Shown here: positions 23,885 through 30,171 of the stretch, in pieces
Layout: every line of letters begins with the position of its first letter
Numbering within the stretch: position 1 is the first letter of the stretch
Source: Stackebrandtia nassauensis DSM 44728
GTDB taxonomy: Bacteria > Actinomycetota > Actinomycetes > Mycobacteriales > Micromonosporaceae
Length of the DNA stretch: 64,000 nucleotides
NCBI RefSeq assembly: GCF_000024545.1
Contig: NC_013947.1
Location: 5,022,001-5,086,000, forward strand
Direction: 5' to 3'
Made by a program: the position numbers and the translations under genes
Notes under the pieces: generated by a model
What the model was told of the DNA's origin: nothing
The model's database searches: none
What the model saw: only the letters and a program-made list of their open reading frames with translations

Positions 23885-24291
23885 CAGCGGCGCGAGGCGC
23901 TCGGCGACCCGCGCCGCTCCGACTAGCCAGCGTGTGGCTCAGCAGCCGGGGCGAAGCCACCGCGCGAGGCGCTCGGCTACCCGTGCCGCTCCGACTAGCC
24001 AGCGTGTGGCGCGGCAGCCGGGGCGAAGCCACCGCGCGAGGCGCTCGGCTACCCGTGCCGCTCCAGCTAACCAGCGTGTGGCGCGGCAGCCGGGGCGAAG
24101 CCGCCGCGCTCGGCGCCAGCCACGCCGCCTCCGGCGTTGGCCGGGGCGAAGCCACTGCGTCCGGCGCCACTCGGGGCCAGCCCGCCGCGCGAGGCGCTCG
24201 GCTACCCGCGCCGCTCCAGCTAACCAGCGTGTGGCTCAGCAGCCGGGGCGAAGCCGCCGCGTCCGACGACAGCCAAGCCCGCGAGCCAAGC
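23885..24291. repeat. 72-bp tandem direct repeats and related GC-rich fragments
   Basis: Units starting GCGAGGCGCTCGGC at 23892, 23964 and 24036 are spaced exactly 72 bp and nearly identical along their whole length (through 'ccagcgtgtggc' and 'agccggggcgaagcc'). After a degenerate 80-bp insert a fourth unit starts at 24189. The unit length is a multiple of three and a rightward frame stays open with a repeating 24-residue Arg/Ala/Gln pattern. It lacks a ribosome site and credible start, so I read it as noncoding. The region separates the TetR gene from the convergent M56 gene. Confidence 0.8.
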
Positions 24292-25236
24292 TCAGGACGA
24301 GCAGCACGCCATGTAGGTCACTGTCGCCAGCGACAGCACCGTGACCACAATGGGCAGCGCCATCGCGACGGTCCCCGTCGCGGCGATGCCCACCGCCCCC
24401 GGCCGGTTCAGCCGCTGCGGGGCGGTTATCAAGCGCCGCATCCGATCCACGGTGTCGGCCCCGGCGGCGGGCAGCGCCAGCGCGGGGGTGACGCTCGCCT
24501 CCGCGAAGGCCAGCAGGCTCTCGGCCAGCACCCGCCGTCCGCTCTTGGCGGCGGCCACATCGTCGGCTCGCAGTTCCACGAGGTGCCCGATCTGCTCGGG
24601 CAGCTCGGCGAACAGCGGCAGGAAGCACAACGGACGATGCAGGGCGTGAGCGAGCGCGGTCAGGACGTGGTGCCGTCCCGCGAGGTGAGCCCGCTCGTGG
24701 TGCAGGACGGCGGCCAGCCCACCGCCGTCGACAGCGCGCATGGCGCCGGTCGTCACCACGACGACGCCCCCGCGACCGGGGAGGCAGTACGCGGCGGCGG
24801 TGTCGTGGTCGAGCACGAGCGCGCCGGTGCGGCGGTCGGGCCGGGCCGAGGCGCTCAGCCCGCGCAGGTGCCGCCGTCGCGTCATGCTGGCCGAGATGGC
24901 TTCGGCGGCACCGGATCCGGCGAACAGCACCGGCAGCCCCACGGCGAGGACGAAGCTGAGGCCGCCCAGCAGCGCGCCGCCGACGAGCCCGTACTGCTCT
25001 TCGAGCGTGGCGAGGCACGCGCCGATGAAGTCGAGAATCCCGTGGTGGAACCCGGTCGCGGGCACGATGAGCAGCACCCCGGCCGCCACGAGCGCCAGCA
25101 AGACCGACGCGACAAGGCTGAACCAGGTGAAGATCGCCAGCCGCGGCGCCCGCGAGGTCCACCCCGCGTCGCGCAGCCAGGAGGCGCCGCACAGCGACAG
25201 CACCGCCGCGTATCCCAACAGCGCGGCCCCGCTCAT
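24292..25236 (-). CDS. M56 family membrane metallopeptidase (BlaR1/MecR1-like, sensor-less)
   Basis: A 314-residue membrane protease with about four helices and the gluzincin motif 'HHERAHLAG' (H180, E181, H184). In BlaR1-type systems this domain cleaves or inactivates the BlaI repressor. Here the protein ends soon after the last helix and lacks the extracellular penicillin-binding sensor of BlaR1, as is usual for actinobacterial M56 proteins, so the signal is unknown. The start codon overlaps the BlaI stop by 4 bp (ATGA), so both are made together. A small terminal 'ATVTYMACCSS' carries two Cys. Confidence 0.9.
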   Translation of the reverse strand: MSGAALLGYAAVLSLCGASWLRDAGWTSRAPRLAIFTWFSLVASVLLALVAAGVLLIVPATGFHHGILDFIGACLATLEEQYGLVGGALLGGLSFVLAVGLPVLFAGSGAAEAISASMTRRRHLRGLSASARPDRRTGALVLDHDTAAAYCLPGRGGVVVVTTGAMRAVDGGGLAAVLHHERAHLAGRHHVLTALAHALHRPLCFLPLFAELPEQIGHLVELRADDVAAAKSGRRVLAESLLAFAEASVTPALALPAAGADTVDRMRRLITAPQRLNRPGAVGIAATGTVAMALPIVVTVLSLATVTYMACCSS

Positions 25237-25589
25237 GCCTCGCCCCCGTCCATCAGCCGCCGCAGTCTGTCCAGCTCCTCCGGCTCGATCGAGCCCACGA
25301 ACTTCAGCAGCGTCGCCTGTCGATCGTCGCTGGCCGCCAGCACCTCGGTCATCAGCGCCGCGTCGTGCTCGGCCCGACTGCGTACCGTCCGGTACCGGTA
25401 GGCCCGCCCGTCCCGCTCCCGGCTCAGCAGCTCCTTGCGGTGCAGATTGTCCATCACCGTCATCACCGTCGTGTAAGCCAGCGGCGGCTCACGATCCAGC
25501 TCGGCCATCACCTCGCGAACCGTCGCGGGCTCGCCCCGCGCCCACAGCACCCGCATGACCGCGGTCTCCAGATCCCCCAGTCGCATCAT
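25233..25589 (-). CDS. BlaI/MecI/CopY family transcriptional repressor
   Basis: A 118-residue winged-helix repressor: 'LGDLETAVMRVLWARGEPATVREVMAELD', 'AYTTVMTVMDNLHRKELLSRERDGRAYRY' and a short C-terminal dimerization helix. It has the size and order of BlaI. It should bind TACTA-N7-TAGTA-type sites, three of which lie immediately upstream. Derepression would require cleavage by the M56 protein encoded by the overlapping next gene. A ribosome site GGAAGGAC precedes the ATG. It is divergent from the DUF3105-DUF305 operon, which is the likely regulon together with itself. Confidence 0.94.
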   Translation of the reverse strand: MMRLGDLETAVMRVLWARGEPATVREVMAELDREPPLAYTTVMTVMDNLHRKELLSRERDGRAYRYRTVRSRAEHDAALMTEVLAASDDRQATLLKFVGSIEPEELDRLRRLMDGGEA

Positions 25590-25617
25590 GGCCGTCCTTC
25601 CGCTCGGCGGCCCACTC

Positions 25618-25634
25618 TACTAGCTCGCATAGTA
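25618..25634. promoter_or_regulatory. BlaI-type operator 1
   Basis: TACTA-GCTCGCA-TAGTA, a perfect 5-7-5 inverted repeat, 29 bp upstream of the blaI start codon. Read leftward it overlaps a TACTAT hexamer that could be the blaI -10 element. Confidence 0.78.
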
Positions 25635-25661
25635 AGAAAACTGGACGCTGACCCTCCCATC

Positions 25662-25678
25662 TACTATCTTCCATAGTT
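25662..25678. promoter_or_regulatory. BlaI-type operator 2
   Basis: TACTA-TCTTCCA-TAGTT, the same 5-7-5 repeat with one mismatch in the last base. It lies in the middle of the divergent promoter region. Confidence 0.7.
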
Positions 25679-25680
25679 GT

Positions 25681-25697
25681 TACTATGTCAGCTAGTA
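25681..25697. promoter_or_regulatory. BlaI-type operator 3
   Basis: TACTA-TGTCAGC-TAGTA, a perfect 5-7-5 repeat ending 15 bp before the DUF3105 start codon. Its first hexamer TACTAT may be the -10 box of the rightward operon, so bound repressor would block transcription directly. Confidence 0.78.
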
Positions 25698-25712
25698 GAT
25701 GGGAGCGGCGGC

Positions 25713-26378
25713 ATGGCGAAGACCTCGTCCCGCAAGAACCACAAGGGCAAGGGCAAGCCCAAACGCAAACCCACCGCCGCCAAACGCGGCATCCCGTGGT
25801 GGACGGTCTCCGTCGTCGCTCTGGTCCTCGTCGCTGTCGGCGTCTTCGGCTACGGCATCTGGTCGCAACCCAGCGCACCGGAAGACGCCGACATCGACGG
25901 GCTCGTCAACTACAAAGCCCAGAAGGCCAAATGGTTCGACGACCGCGACCACAAATCCGGCCCTCTCAAGTACGCCACCACTCCCCCCGCGGGCGGCAAC
26001 CACAACGCGACCTGGCAGACCTGCACCGGCATCGTCTACGACAAGCCGATCCCCAACGAACACGCCGTCCACAGCCTCGAACACGGCGCCATCTGGATCA
26101 CCTACGACCCCGGCCTGCCACAATCCCAGATCGAACAACTCACCAAAAAGGTCAACGGCCGCGACTACACCCTCATGAGCCCCTACAAGGGCCAGGACTC
26201 CCCCATCTCCCTGCAAGCCTGGGGTTACCAGCTCAAGCTCTCCAAAGCCGACGACGACCGCATCGACGAGTTCATCGCCACCTACCGCGTCGAAGCCTCC
26301 CAGGAACCCGGCGCCACCTGCTCCGGCGGTGTCACCGCCACCGGCGACAAACCCGTCGACCAACCCGACGAGCACTGA
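25713..26378 (+). CDS. DUF3105 membrane-anchored protein
   Basis: A 221-residue protein with a Lys-rich cytosolic N-terminus, one membrane helix ('WWTVSVVALVLVAVGVFGYGI') and an outside DUF3105 domain. The family signature 'PNEHAVHSLEHGAIWITYDP' is rich in His and Glu and looks suited to metal binding. The function of the family is not established; it is often encoded next to DUF305 genes, as here (2 bp gap). ATG 25713 follows a GGAG-type ribosome site. The promoter region carries three BlaI-type operators, so the divergent BlaI/M56 system probably controls it. Confidence 0.87.
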   Translation: MAKTSSRKNHKGKGKPKRKPTAAKRGIPWWTVSVVALVLVAVGVFGYGIWSQPSAPEDADIDGLVNYKAQKAKWFDDRDHKSGPLKYATTPPAGGNHNATWQTCTGIVYDKPIPNEHAVHSLEHGAIWITYDPGLPQSQIEQLTKKVNGRDYTLMSPYKGQDSPISLQAWGYQLKLSKADDDRIDEFIATYRVEASQEPGATCSGGVTATGDKPVDQPDEH

Positions 26379-26380
26379 CG

Positions 26381-26980
26381 ATGCGCCGCTACCTCAAAGC
26401 CGCCGCCGTCCTCGCCGCCGTCGCCCTCGTCGCGACAACCGCCTGGCTGTTCGTCGTCCCCGAGCCCACCCCCGCCGAGGACTCCCCCGAAGCCGGGTTC
26501 GCCCGCGACATGAACGTCCACCATGGCCAAGCGGTCGCGATGTCCATGTACGTGTACCGCAACGGTTCCGACTCGCGCATGCGCGACCTGGCCTACGACA
26601 TCGCGCTGACCCAGCAGGCCCAGATCGGCATGATGAGCGGCTGGCTCGACGAATGGGGCCTGCCGCCCACCTCCACCGAACCACCGATGTCCTGGATGGA
26701 CCACAACATGCCGATCCCCGACGACGGCCTCATGCCCGGCATGGCCACACAGGACCAACTCGGCGAGCTCTACGCCGCCAAGGGCTCCGAAGCCGACGCG
26801 ATCTACAGCGAACTGATGATCACCCACCACGAGTACGGCATCCACATGGCCAAGGCGATCCGCGACCGCACCGACCTGCCCCGCGTCGACGACCTCGCCG
26901 AATCCATGGTGAAGGGACAGCGCAGCGAGATCAAAGCGCTTGAGCAGTACGGAGACCGCGACGTCGCCGACGAAGGCTGA
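26381..26980 (+). CDS. DUF305 family His/Met-rich exported protein
   Basis: A 199-residue protein with an N-terminal signal-anchor ('YLKAAAVLAAVALVATTAWLFVV') and a DUF305 four-helix ferritin-like domain. Conserved pairs are 'FARDMNVHHGQAVAMSM' and 'MITHHEYGIHMAKAI', with Met-rich stretches 'MGMMSGW'-type and 'PMSWMDHNMPIP' between them. The His/Met placement suggests copper or other soft-metal binding outside the membrane, an inference from family features. It follows the DUF3105 gene after 2 bp and is convergent with the DUF1877-like gene. Confidence 0.9.
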   Translation: MRRYLKAAAVLAAVALVATTAWLFVVPEPTPAEDSPEAGFARDMNVHHGQAVAMSMYVYRNGSDSRMRDLAYDIALTQQAQIGMMSGWLDEWGLPPTSTEPPMSWMDHNMPIPDDGLMPGMATQDQLGELYAAKGSEADAIYSELMITHHEYGIHMAKAIRDRTDLPRVDDLAESMVKGQRSEIKALEQYGDRDVADEG

Positions 26981-26987
26981 ACCGACG

Positions 26988-27578
26988 TCAGTACAGCTCC
27001 ACGACCACGTCGAAATCGCTGTCGACCACGCTCCGATAGAAGTCGCCCAACTGCCGCAATCGCTCAAGGTTGGCGTCGAACGAGATCCCGTCGTCCCCAC
27101 GAGGGGATACCTTGTAGACACCGAGCCGCGACATGTCCACCTTCGAGTACTCGGCCCGAACCCTGGCGACATCGAGCCGGTCGATCACCTCGACAGCCTC
27201 TGCCAGGAACTCACGCGACGAACACCGCCAAGGGAACCCCTGCCCGCTGACGGCATGCTCGGCGAACGGGTTGTCGCCGTGGACGATGCGATACGACAGC
27301 GACCGCTCTCGCCGCGCCCAGTCCTCCATGCGACGGTAAGCCACGGGATCGAGCAGGTACTCGACCTGGTTATAGGCCCGATCCAGAAACCCGACCCGCC
27401 ATTCCAGCCCCTCGGGCCAGTCAGCCGTCAACCGCCGACTGATCTCGGGAATCGGCTCGGGATCGTCATAGAACGGCGGGTAGAAGCTCGCCGTCTCCCA
27501 CAGCTGTGGATCCTCGCGGATCTCCCGCATCGCATCGGAGGCCAACCGCACCGGAGACGCCGACCAGTCCACACCCAT
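26988..27578 (-). CDS. DUF1877 (YfbM-like) family protein
   Basis: A 196-residue cytosolic protein: 'MGVDWSASPVRLASDAMREI' then 'PEGLEWRVGFLDRAYNQVEYLLDPVAY', a GDNPFAEH loop and a C-terminal 'RLRQLGDFYRSVVDSDFDVVVELY'. The layout matches DUF1877/YfbM, whose biochemical role is unknown. ATG 27578 is preferred over 27629 because TAGATT lies 7 nt upstream and the family begins with Met-Gly. It is divergent from the DUF1989 gene with 56 bp between the starts. Confidence 0.78.
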   Translation of the reverse strand: MGVDWSASPVRLASDAMREIREDPQLWETASFYPPFYDDPEPIPEISRRLTADWPEGLEWRVGFLDRAYNQVEYLLDPVAYRRMEDWARRERSLSYRIVHGDNPFAEHAVSGQGFPWRCSSREFLAEAVEVIDRLDVARVRAEYSKVDMSRLGVYKVSPRGDDGISFDANLERLRQLGDFYRSVVDSDFDVVVELY

Positions 27579-27634
27579 GCCGGTGAATCTATACGAGGCA
27601 TGCTTGGTGCCGCACCAGCGAAAGGACAAGCCCG

Positions 27635-28237
27635 ATGACGAGAAACTGGCAGAGCCACACCGTCGAGGCCAAGAGCGTCAAGGCTTGGCGGCTGAACTCC
27701 GGCGACCTCCTCAGGATCACCGACATCGAGGGCGGCCAGACCGGCGATCTCTTCGCCGTCGCGGCCGACGACCTCGGCGACGGCCAGTCCAACGGCCGCA
27801 GCTTCGACTACGGCGGCACGATCCGGCTCACCACCGGCTCGACGATCTACTCGCGCCGCAGCCGTCCACTGTTGAAGATCATCGACGACAAGGTCGGCGT
27901 CCACGATTTCCTCTACGCGCCGTGCAGCCAGGAGATGTTCGAGATCCAGTACGGTGCCGACGGACCGGTGCCCAACTGCTTCGAGAACCTGAGCACCGCG
28001 CTGGCCGAGTTCGGCGTCCCGGCTTCGACGATCACCATCGCGTTCAACTACTTCATGAACGTCGACGTGTCGACGGCCGGGAAGCTCGACATCCGGACGC
28101 CGGTCGCCGTCGAGCCGGGCAAGAGCATGACCTTCGCGGCTGAGCGCGACCTCTTCGTGGCGGTCACCTCGTGCCCGGCCGCGACCTGCAACGACGGGAA
28201 GTTCCAGCCCGTCGTCGTCGACATCGGAACCGAGTGA
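27635..28237 (+). CDS. DUF1989 (urea-carboxylase-associated) family protein
   Basis: A 200-residue cupin-like protein of the DUF1989 family: 'AWRLNSGDLLRITDIEGGQTGDLFAV', 'GSTIYSRRSRPLLKIIDDKVGVHDFLYAPCSQEMFE' (the conserved His-Asp-x-x-x-x-x-C-S segment) and 'ENLSTALAEFG' with a final 'VAVTSCPAATCNDGKF'. Cys and His in these motifs resemble a metal site. Family members accompany urea/guanidine carboxylase or aminomethyltransferase genes; none is present here. A ribosome site (AAAGGACAAG) precedes the ATG. A strong hairpin follows the stop. Confidence 0.86.
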   Translation: MTRNWQSHTVEAKSVKAWRLNSGDLLRITDIEGGQTGDLFAVAADDLGDGQSNGRSFDYGGTIRLTTGSTIYSRRSRPLLKIIDDKVGVHDFLYAPCSQEMFEIQYGADGPVPNCFENLSTALAEFGVPASTITIAFNYFMNVDVSTAGKLDIRTPVAVEPGKSMTFAAERDLFVAVTSCPAATCNDGKFQPVVVDIGTE

Positions 28238-28241
28238 GTGT

Positions 28242-28288
28242 GGCCGCCGCACCCCGCCCGGGGAGGTGGGGGTGCGGCGGCCGATTTT
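28242..28288 (+). terminator. Strong Rho-independent-type terminator
   Basis: A 14-bp perfect stem, GGCCGCCGCACCCC (28242-28255) with GGGGTGCGGCGGCC (28269-28282), followed by GATTTT. It is located 5 bp after the DUF1989 stop. Confidence 0.85.
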
Positions 28289-28311
28289 GGGTGAGAGGTG
28301 GGTCTGTGTCC

Positions 28312-28620
28312 TCAGCCGTCGCAGTCGCGGGTGCAGTACTGCGGCGGTGATTGCCGGTATTTGAAGTAGGTATCGGAGGCTTGCTCGATCAGCCAGGATT
28401 TCCAGTGCCGCATGTTGCCTATCCAGCGCGAGTTCCAGGACGCCAGTGGAAGTAGCGTCATGTTGTAGATGGTGCAGACCATCTCCGGCTCGGTGCCCGC
28501 CTCCACCGCCCAGACTCGGACGTTGTTGGGTGAGAGGCTGCTGGTGACGACGTATTCGCGGTGTGGTGACGGATCGCGGAAGCGTCCATATTCGATCATA
28601 TTCTCGGTGGTGTGCCTCAT
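28312..28620 (-). CDS. Hypothetical protein, 102 residues
   Basis: A small protein without a recognised family: 'VVTSSLSPNNVRVWAVEAGTEPEMVCTIYNM' then a Trp-rich 'LASWNSRWIGNMRHWKSWLI' and a Cys pair near the end ('QYCTRDCDG'). Base composition is lower in GC than the surroundings and codon use is less biased, which suggests acquired DNA. It starts at ATG 28620 behind an AGGGGGACA ribosome site, a good sign of real translation. It precedes the divergent XRE regulator gene by about 350 bp. The function is unknown. Confidence 0.6.
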   Translation of the reverse strand: MRHTTENMIEYGRFRDPSPHREYVVTSSLSPNNVRVWAVEAGTEPEMVCTIYNMTLLPLASWNSRWIGNMRHWKSWLIEQASDTYFKYRQSPPQYCTRDCDG

Positions 28621-28966
28621 GTGTTGTCCCCCTTGGCTTTCGAGCCTACGTCGCGCGGGCGACAGTTGGCTGTTGTCGAAGCACTGAGACCATTGTTAAC
28701 TCAGAATCCTTACGGTGCAACGGATTTTGACGAGAACATGATGTCCGTCTGGTTTGGAACAGTCGTTGATGGACGCGGATGGGTGCGCGGGCCGGTTTCA
28801 TTCTGGGACTTAAGACCCCAATCCGTATCGGAAATGTCCCCCGAAAAGGGCTAGCTGAAATCAGCTGCCGATATTGGGTTGCCGAAATCAGGTACTCAAA
28901 AACTGCAGGTCAACCTAGCTGTATTGGGTCTGGATTTTTGTCACTGGTTGACTCCATACTGTCGCC
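28621..28966. other. Intergenic region upstream of XRE regulator
   Basis: This 346-bp noncoding stretch is of clearly lower GC than the flanks. It holds a perfect 6-2-6 inverted repeat AGCTGA-AA-TCAGCT (28853-28866), a direct repeat of GAAATCAG around 28857 and 28883, and two 'TATTGGGT' words (about 28875 and 28922). CATACT lies 6 nt before the XRE start codon. I see no gene in it. Confidence 0.5.
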
Positions 28967-29797
28967 ATGGCATCAGAAGCAATTTTTCCGCGCCGAGTAC
29001 TCGGCGAGACCTTCAAACGATTCCGTCAAGCCAAAGGCTGGTCCGTGAATGGGGCGGCCAGGCAGCTTGGCGTATCACGGGACAGGCTGAAGAACATCGA
29101 GGACGGCAGCTCGCGACTGGCCATCGTGGATATTGTGGGTATATGCCGGATTTACGGGACATCTCAGGCGGAAGAGCAGGAACTCATCGCGTTGGCCGAG
29201 GCTACGACCAAGTACCGCTGGGTCGAGCAATACGGGCAAGGCATTCCGCAATACGCGCAGAAGTTCGTGAGCATGGAACAGCGCGCGACGCGCATGTTGA
29301 TATACGAAGCCGAGTTCGTGACTGGACTGTTCCAAACCCCCGAATATCTACGCGCCAGCCACGCGCGCGACCATCGCTACAACGCGAAGTCCTCGGAAGA
29401 AATCATCGCGGCGCGGTTGGCTCGCCAACGAGCGCTGGCCAAGAGCGACAATCCGCCCCAGATCAGCGTGATTTTCAGCGAGGGGGTTCTCCGACGAATG
29501 ACGAGCACCCCCGAGATCATGACCGATCAAGTCGAGCGGCTGCGCAAGGCCAACCGGCTCGCTTACGTCGACATCGCGATCTTGCCGTTTGACGCTGGTG
29601 TGCATCCGTCCATGTCAGGGCCATACATCGTGCTGGACTTCGCCGACGACGAGCCGTCGGTGGTCTACATCGAGTCCCGTGACGGCTGCCGATATGAAAC
29701 TGGCCCCGACACAGTGGCGCTGTATCGTCAAGACTTTAGCGAGACCTTGCCGCTTACAGCACCACTGGAGGAGATCAAATATGGGACCGTGGCGTAA
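28967..29797 (+). CDS. XRE-type HTH regulator with DUF5753 domain
   Basis: A 276-residue regulator typical of streptomycetes and relatives. The N-terminal XRE helix-turn-helix (about 10-65) reads 'LGETFKRFRQAKGWSVNGAARQLGVSRDRLKNIEDG' over its helices, and the DUF5753 domain (about 95-265) contains 'LIYEAEFVTGLFQTPEYLRA' and 'GPYIVLDFADDEPSVVYIES'. Such proteins pair with a DUF397 partner, encoded here by the overlapping next gene. Some pairs control sporulation or antibiotic genes, and the pair has been compared to toxin-antitoxin modules. The start is ATG 28967, with CATACT 6 nt upstream. Confidence 0.93.
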   Translation: MASEAIFPRRVLGETFKRFRQAKGWSVNGAARQLGVSRDRLKNIEDGSSRLAIVDIVGICRIYGTSQAEEQELIALAEATTKYRWVEQYGQGIPQYAQKFVSMEQRATRMLIYEAEFVTGLFQTPEYLRASHARDHRYNAKSSEEIIAARLARQRALAKSDNPPQISVIFSEGVLRRMTSTPEIMTDQVERLRKANRLAYVDIAILPFDAGVHPSMSGPYIVLDFADDEPSVVYIESRDGCRYETGPDTVALYRQDFSETLPLTAPLEEIKYGTVA

Positions 29798-29954
29798 ATC
29801 CAGCCGCAGCAACAATGCGGGCGGCGCATGCGTTGAGGCCCGCACCACGACCGGCCACTTCCAGCTCCGAGACAGCAAGCTCGGCGACTCGTCCCCGATC
29901 TTCAGCCTGACCGACAACGACTGGAAGGGCTTCCTCGCCCACGTCCGTCGCTAG
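29781..29954 (+). CDS. DUF397 domain protein (partner of XRE regulator)
   Basis: A 57-residue protein wholly made of the DUF397 domain: 'WRKSSRSNNAGGACVEAR' at the start, 'FQLRDSKLGDSSPIFSLTDNDWKGFLAHVR' in the remainder. The W-R-K-S-S-x-S and the D-S-K motifs are diagnostic. It overlaps the XRE stop by 17 bp and ends at a terminator hairpin. DUF397 proteins are thought to modulate their XRE/DUF5753 partner. It lacks any membrane segment. Confidence 0.92.
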   Translation: MGPWRKSSRSNNAGGACVEARTTTGHFQLRDSKLGDSSPIFSLTDNDWKGFLAHVRR

Positions 29955-29967
29955 TCCCCGACCATCC

Positions 29968-29996
29968 AAGGCCACCCGAAACCCTCGGGTGGCCTT
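29968..29996 (+). terminator. Hairpin terminator after XRE/DUF397 pair
   Basis: AAGGCCACCCGA (29968-29979) pairs exactly with TCGGGTGGCCTT (29985-29996) around a 5-nt loop, followed by GTCC. It is located 13 bp after the DUF397 stop. Confidence 0.82.
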
Positions 29997-30171
29997 GTCC
30001 ATACCCGGTCCATAACGCAACCGCCGCAAGCCTTTCCCATTACCGAAGTCTTACCGCAAGTCCGATTTGTGAGATTGCGCTGTCCCCTCACGCCAGTATG
30101 ATTCTGCATACCCCGATACCGCAACGCTTCCACCCCTTTCCAGTAACTTCTTGTCTCGTTGGGACTGTCCT

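Noticed and set aside
23892-24265. CRISPR-like array
   Set aside because: The units are near-identical throughout with no unique spacers, and no cas gene is present.
23748-24344. Rightward 198-codon frame through the 72-bp repeats as a repeat protein
   Set aside because: No ribosome site, and it starts inside tetR in another frame. The Arg/Ala/Gln pattern follows from the GC-rich repeat itself.
24292-25589. Beta-lactam-inducible resistance operon
   Set aside because: BlaI and M56 are present, but the M56 protein lacks the penicillin-binding sensor and no beta-lactamase lies under the operators. The serine hydrolase at 7527 is far away and has other signals.
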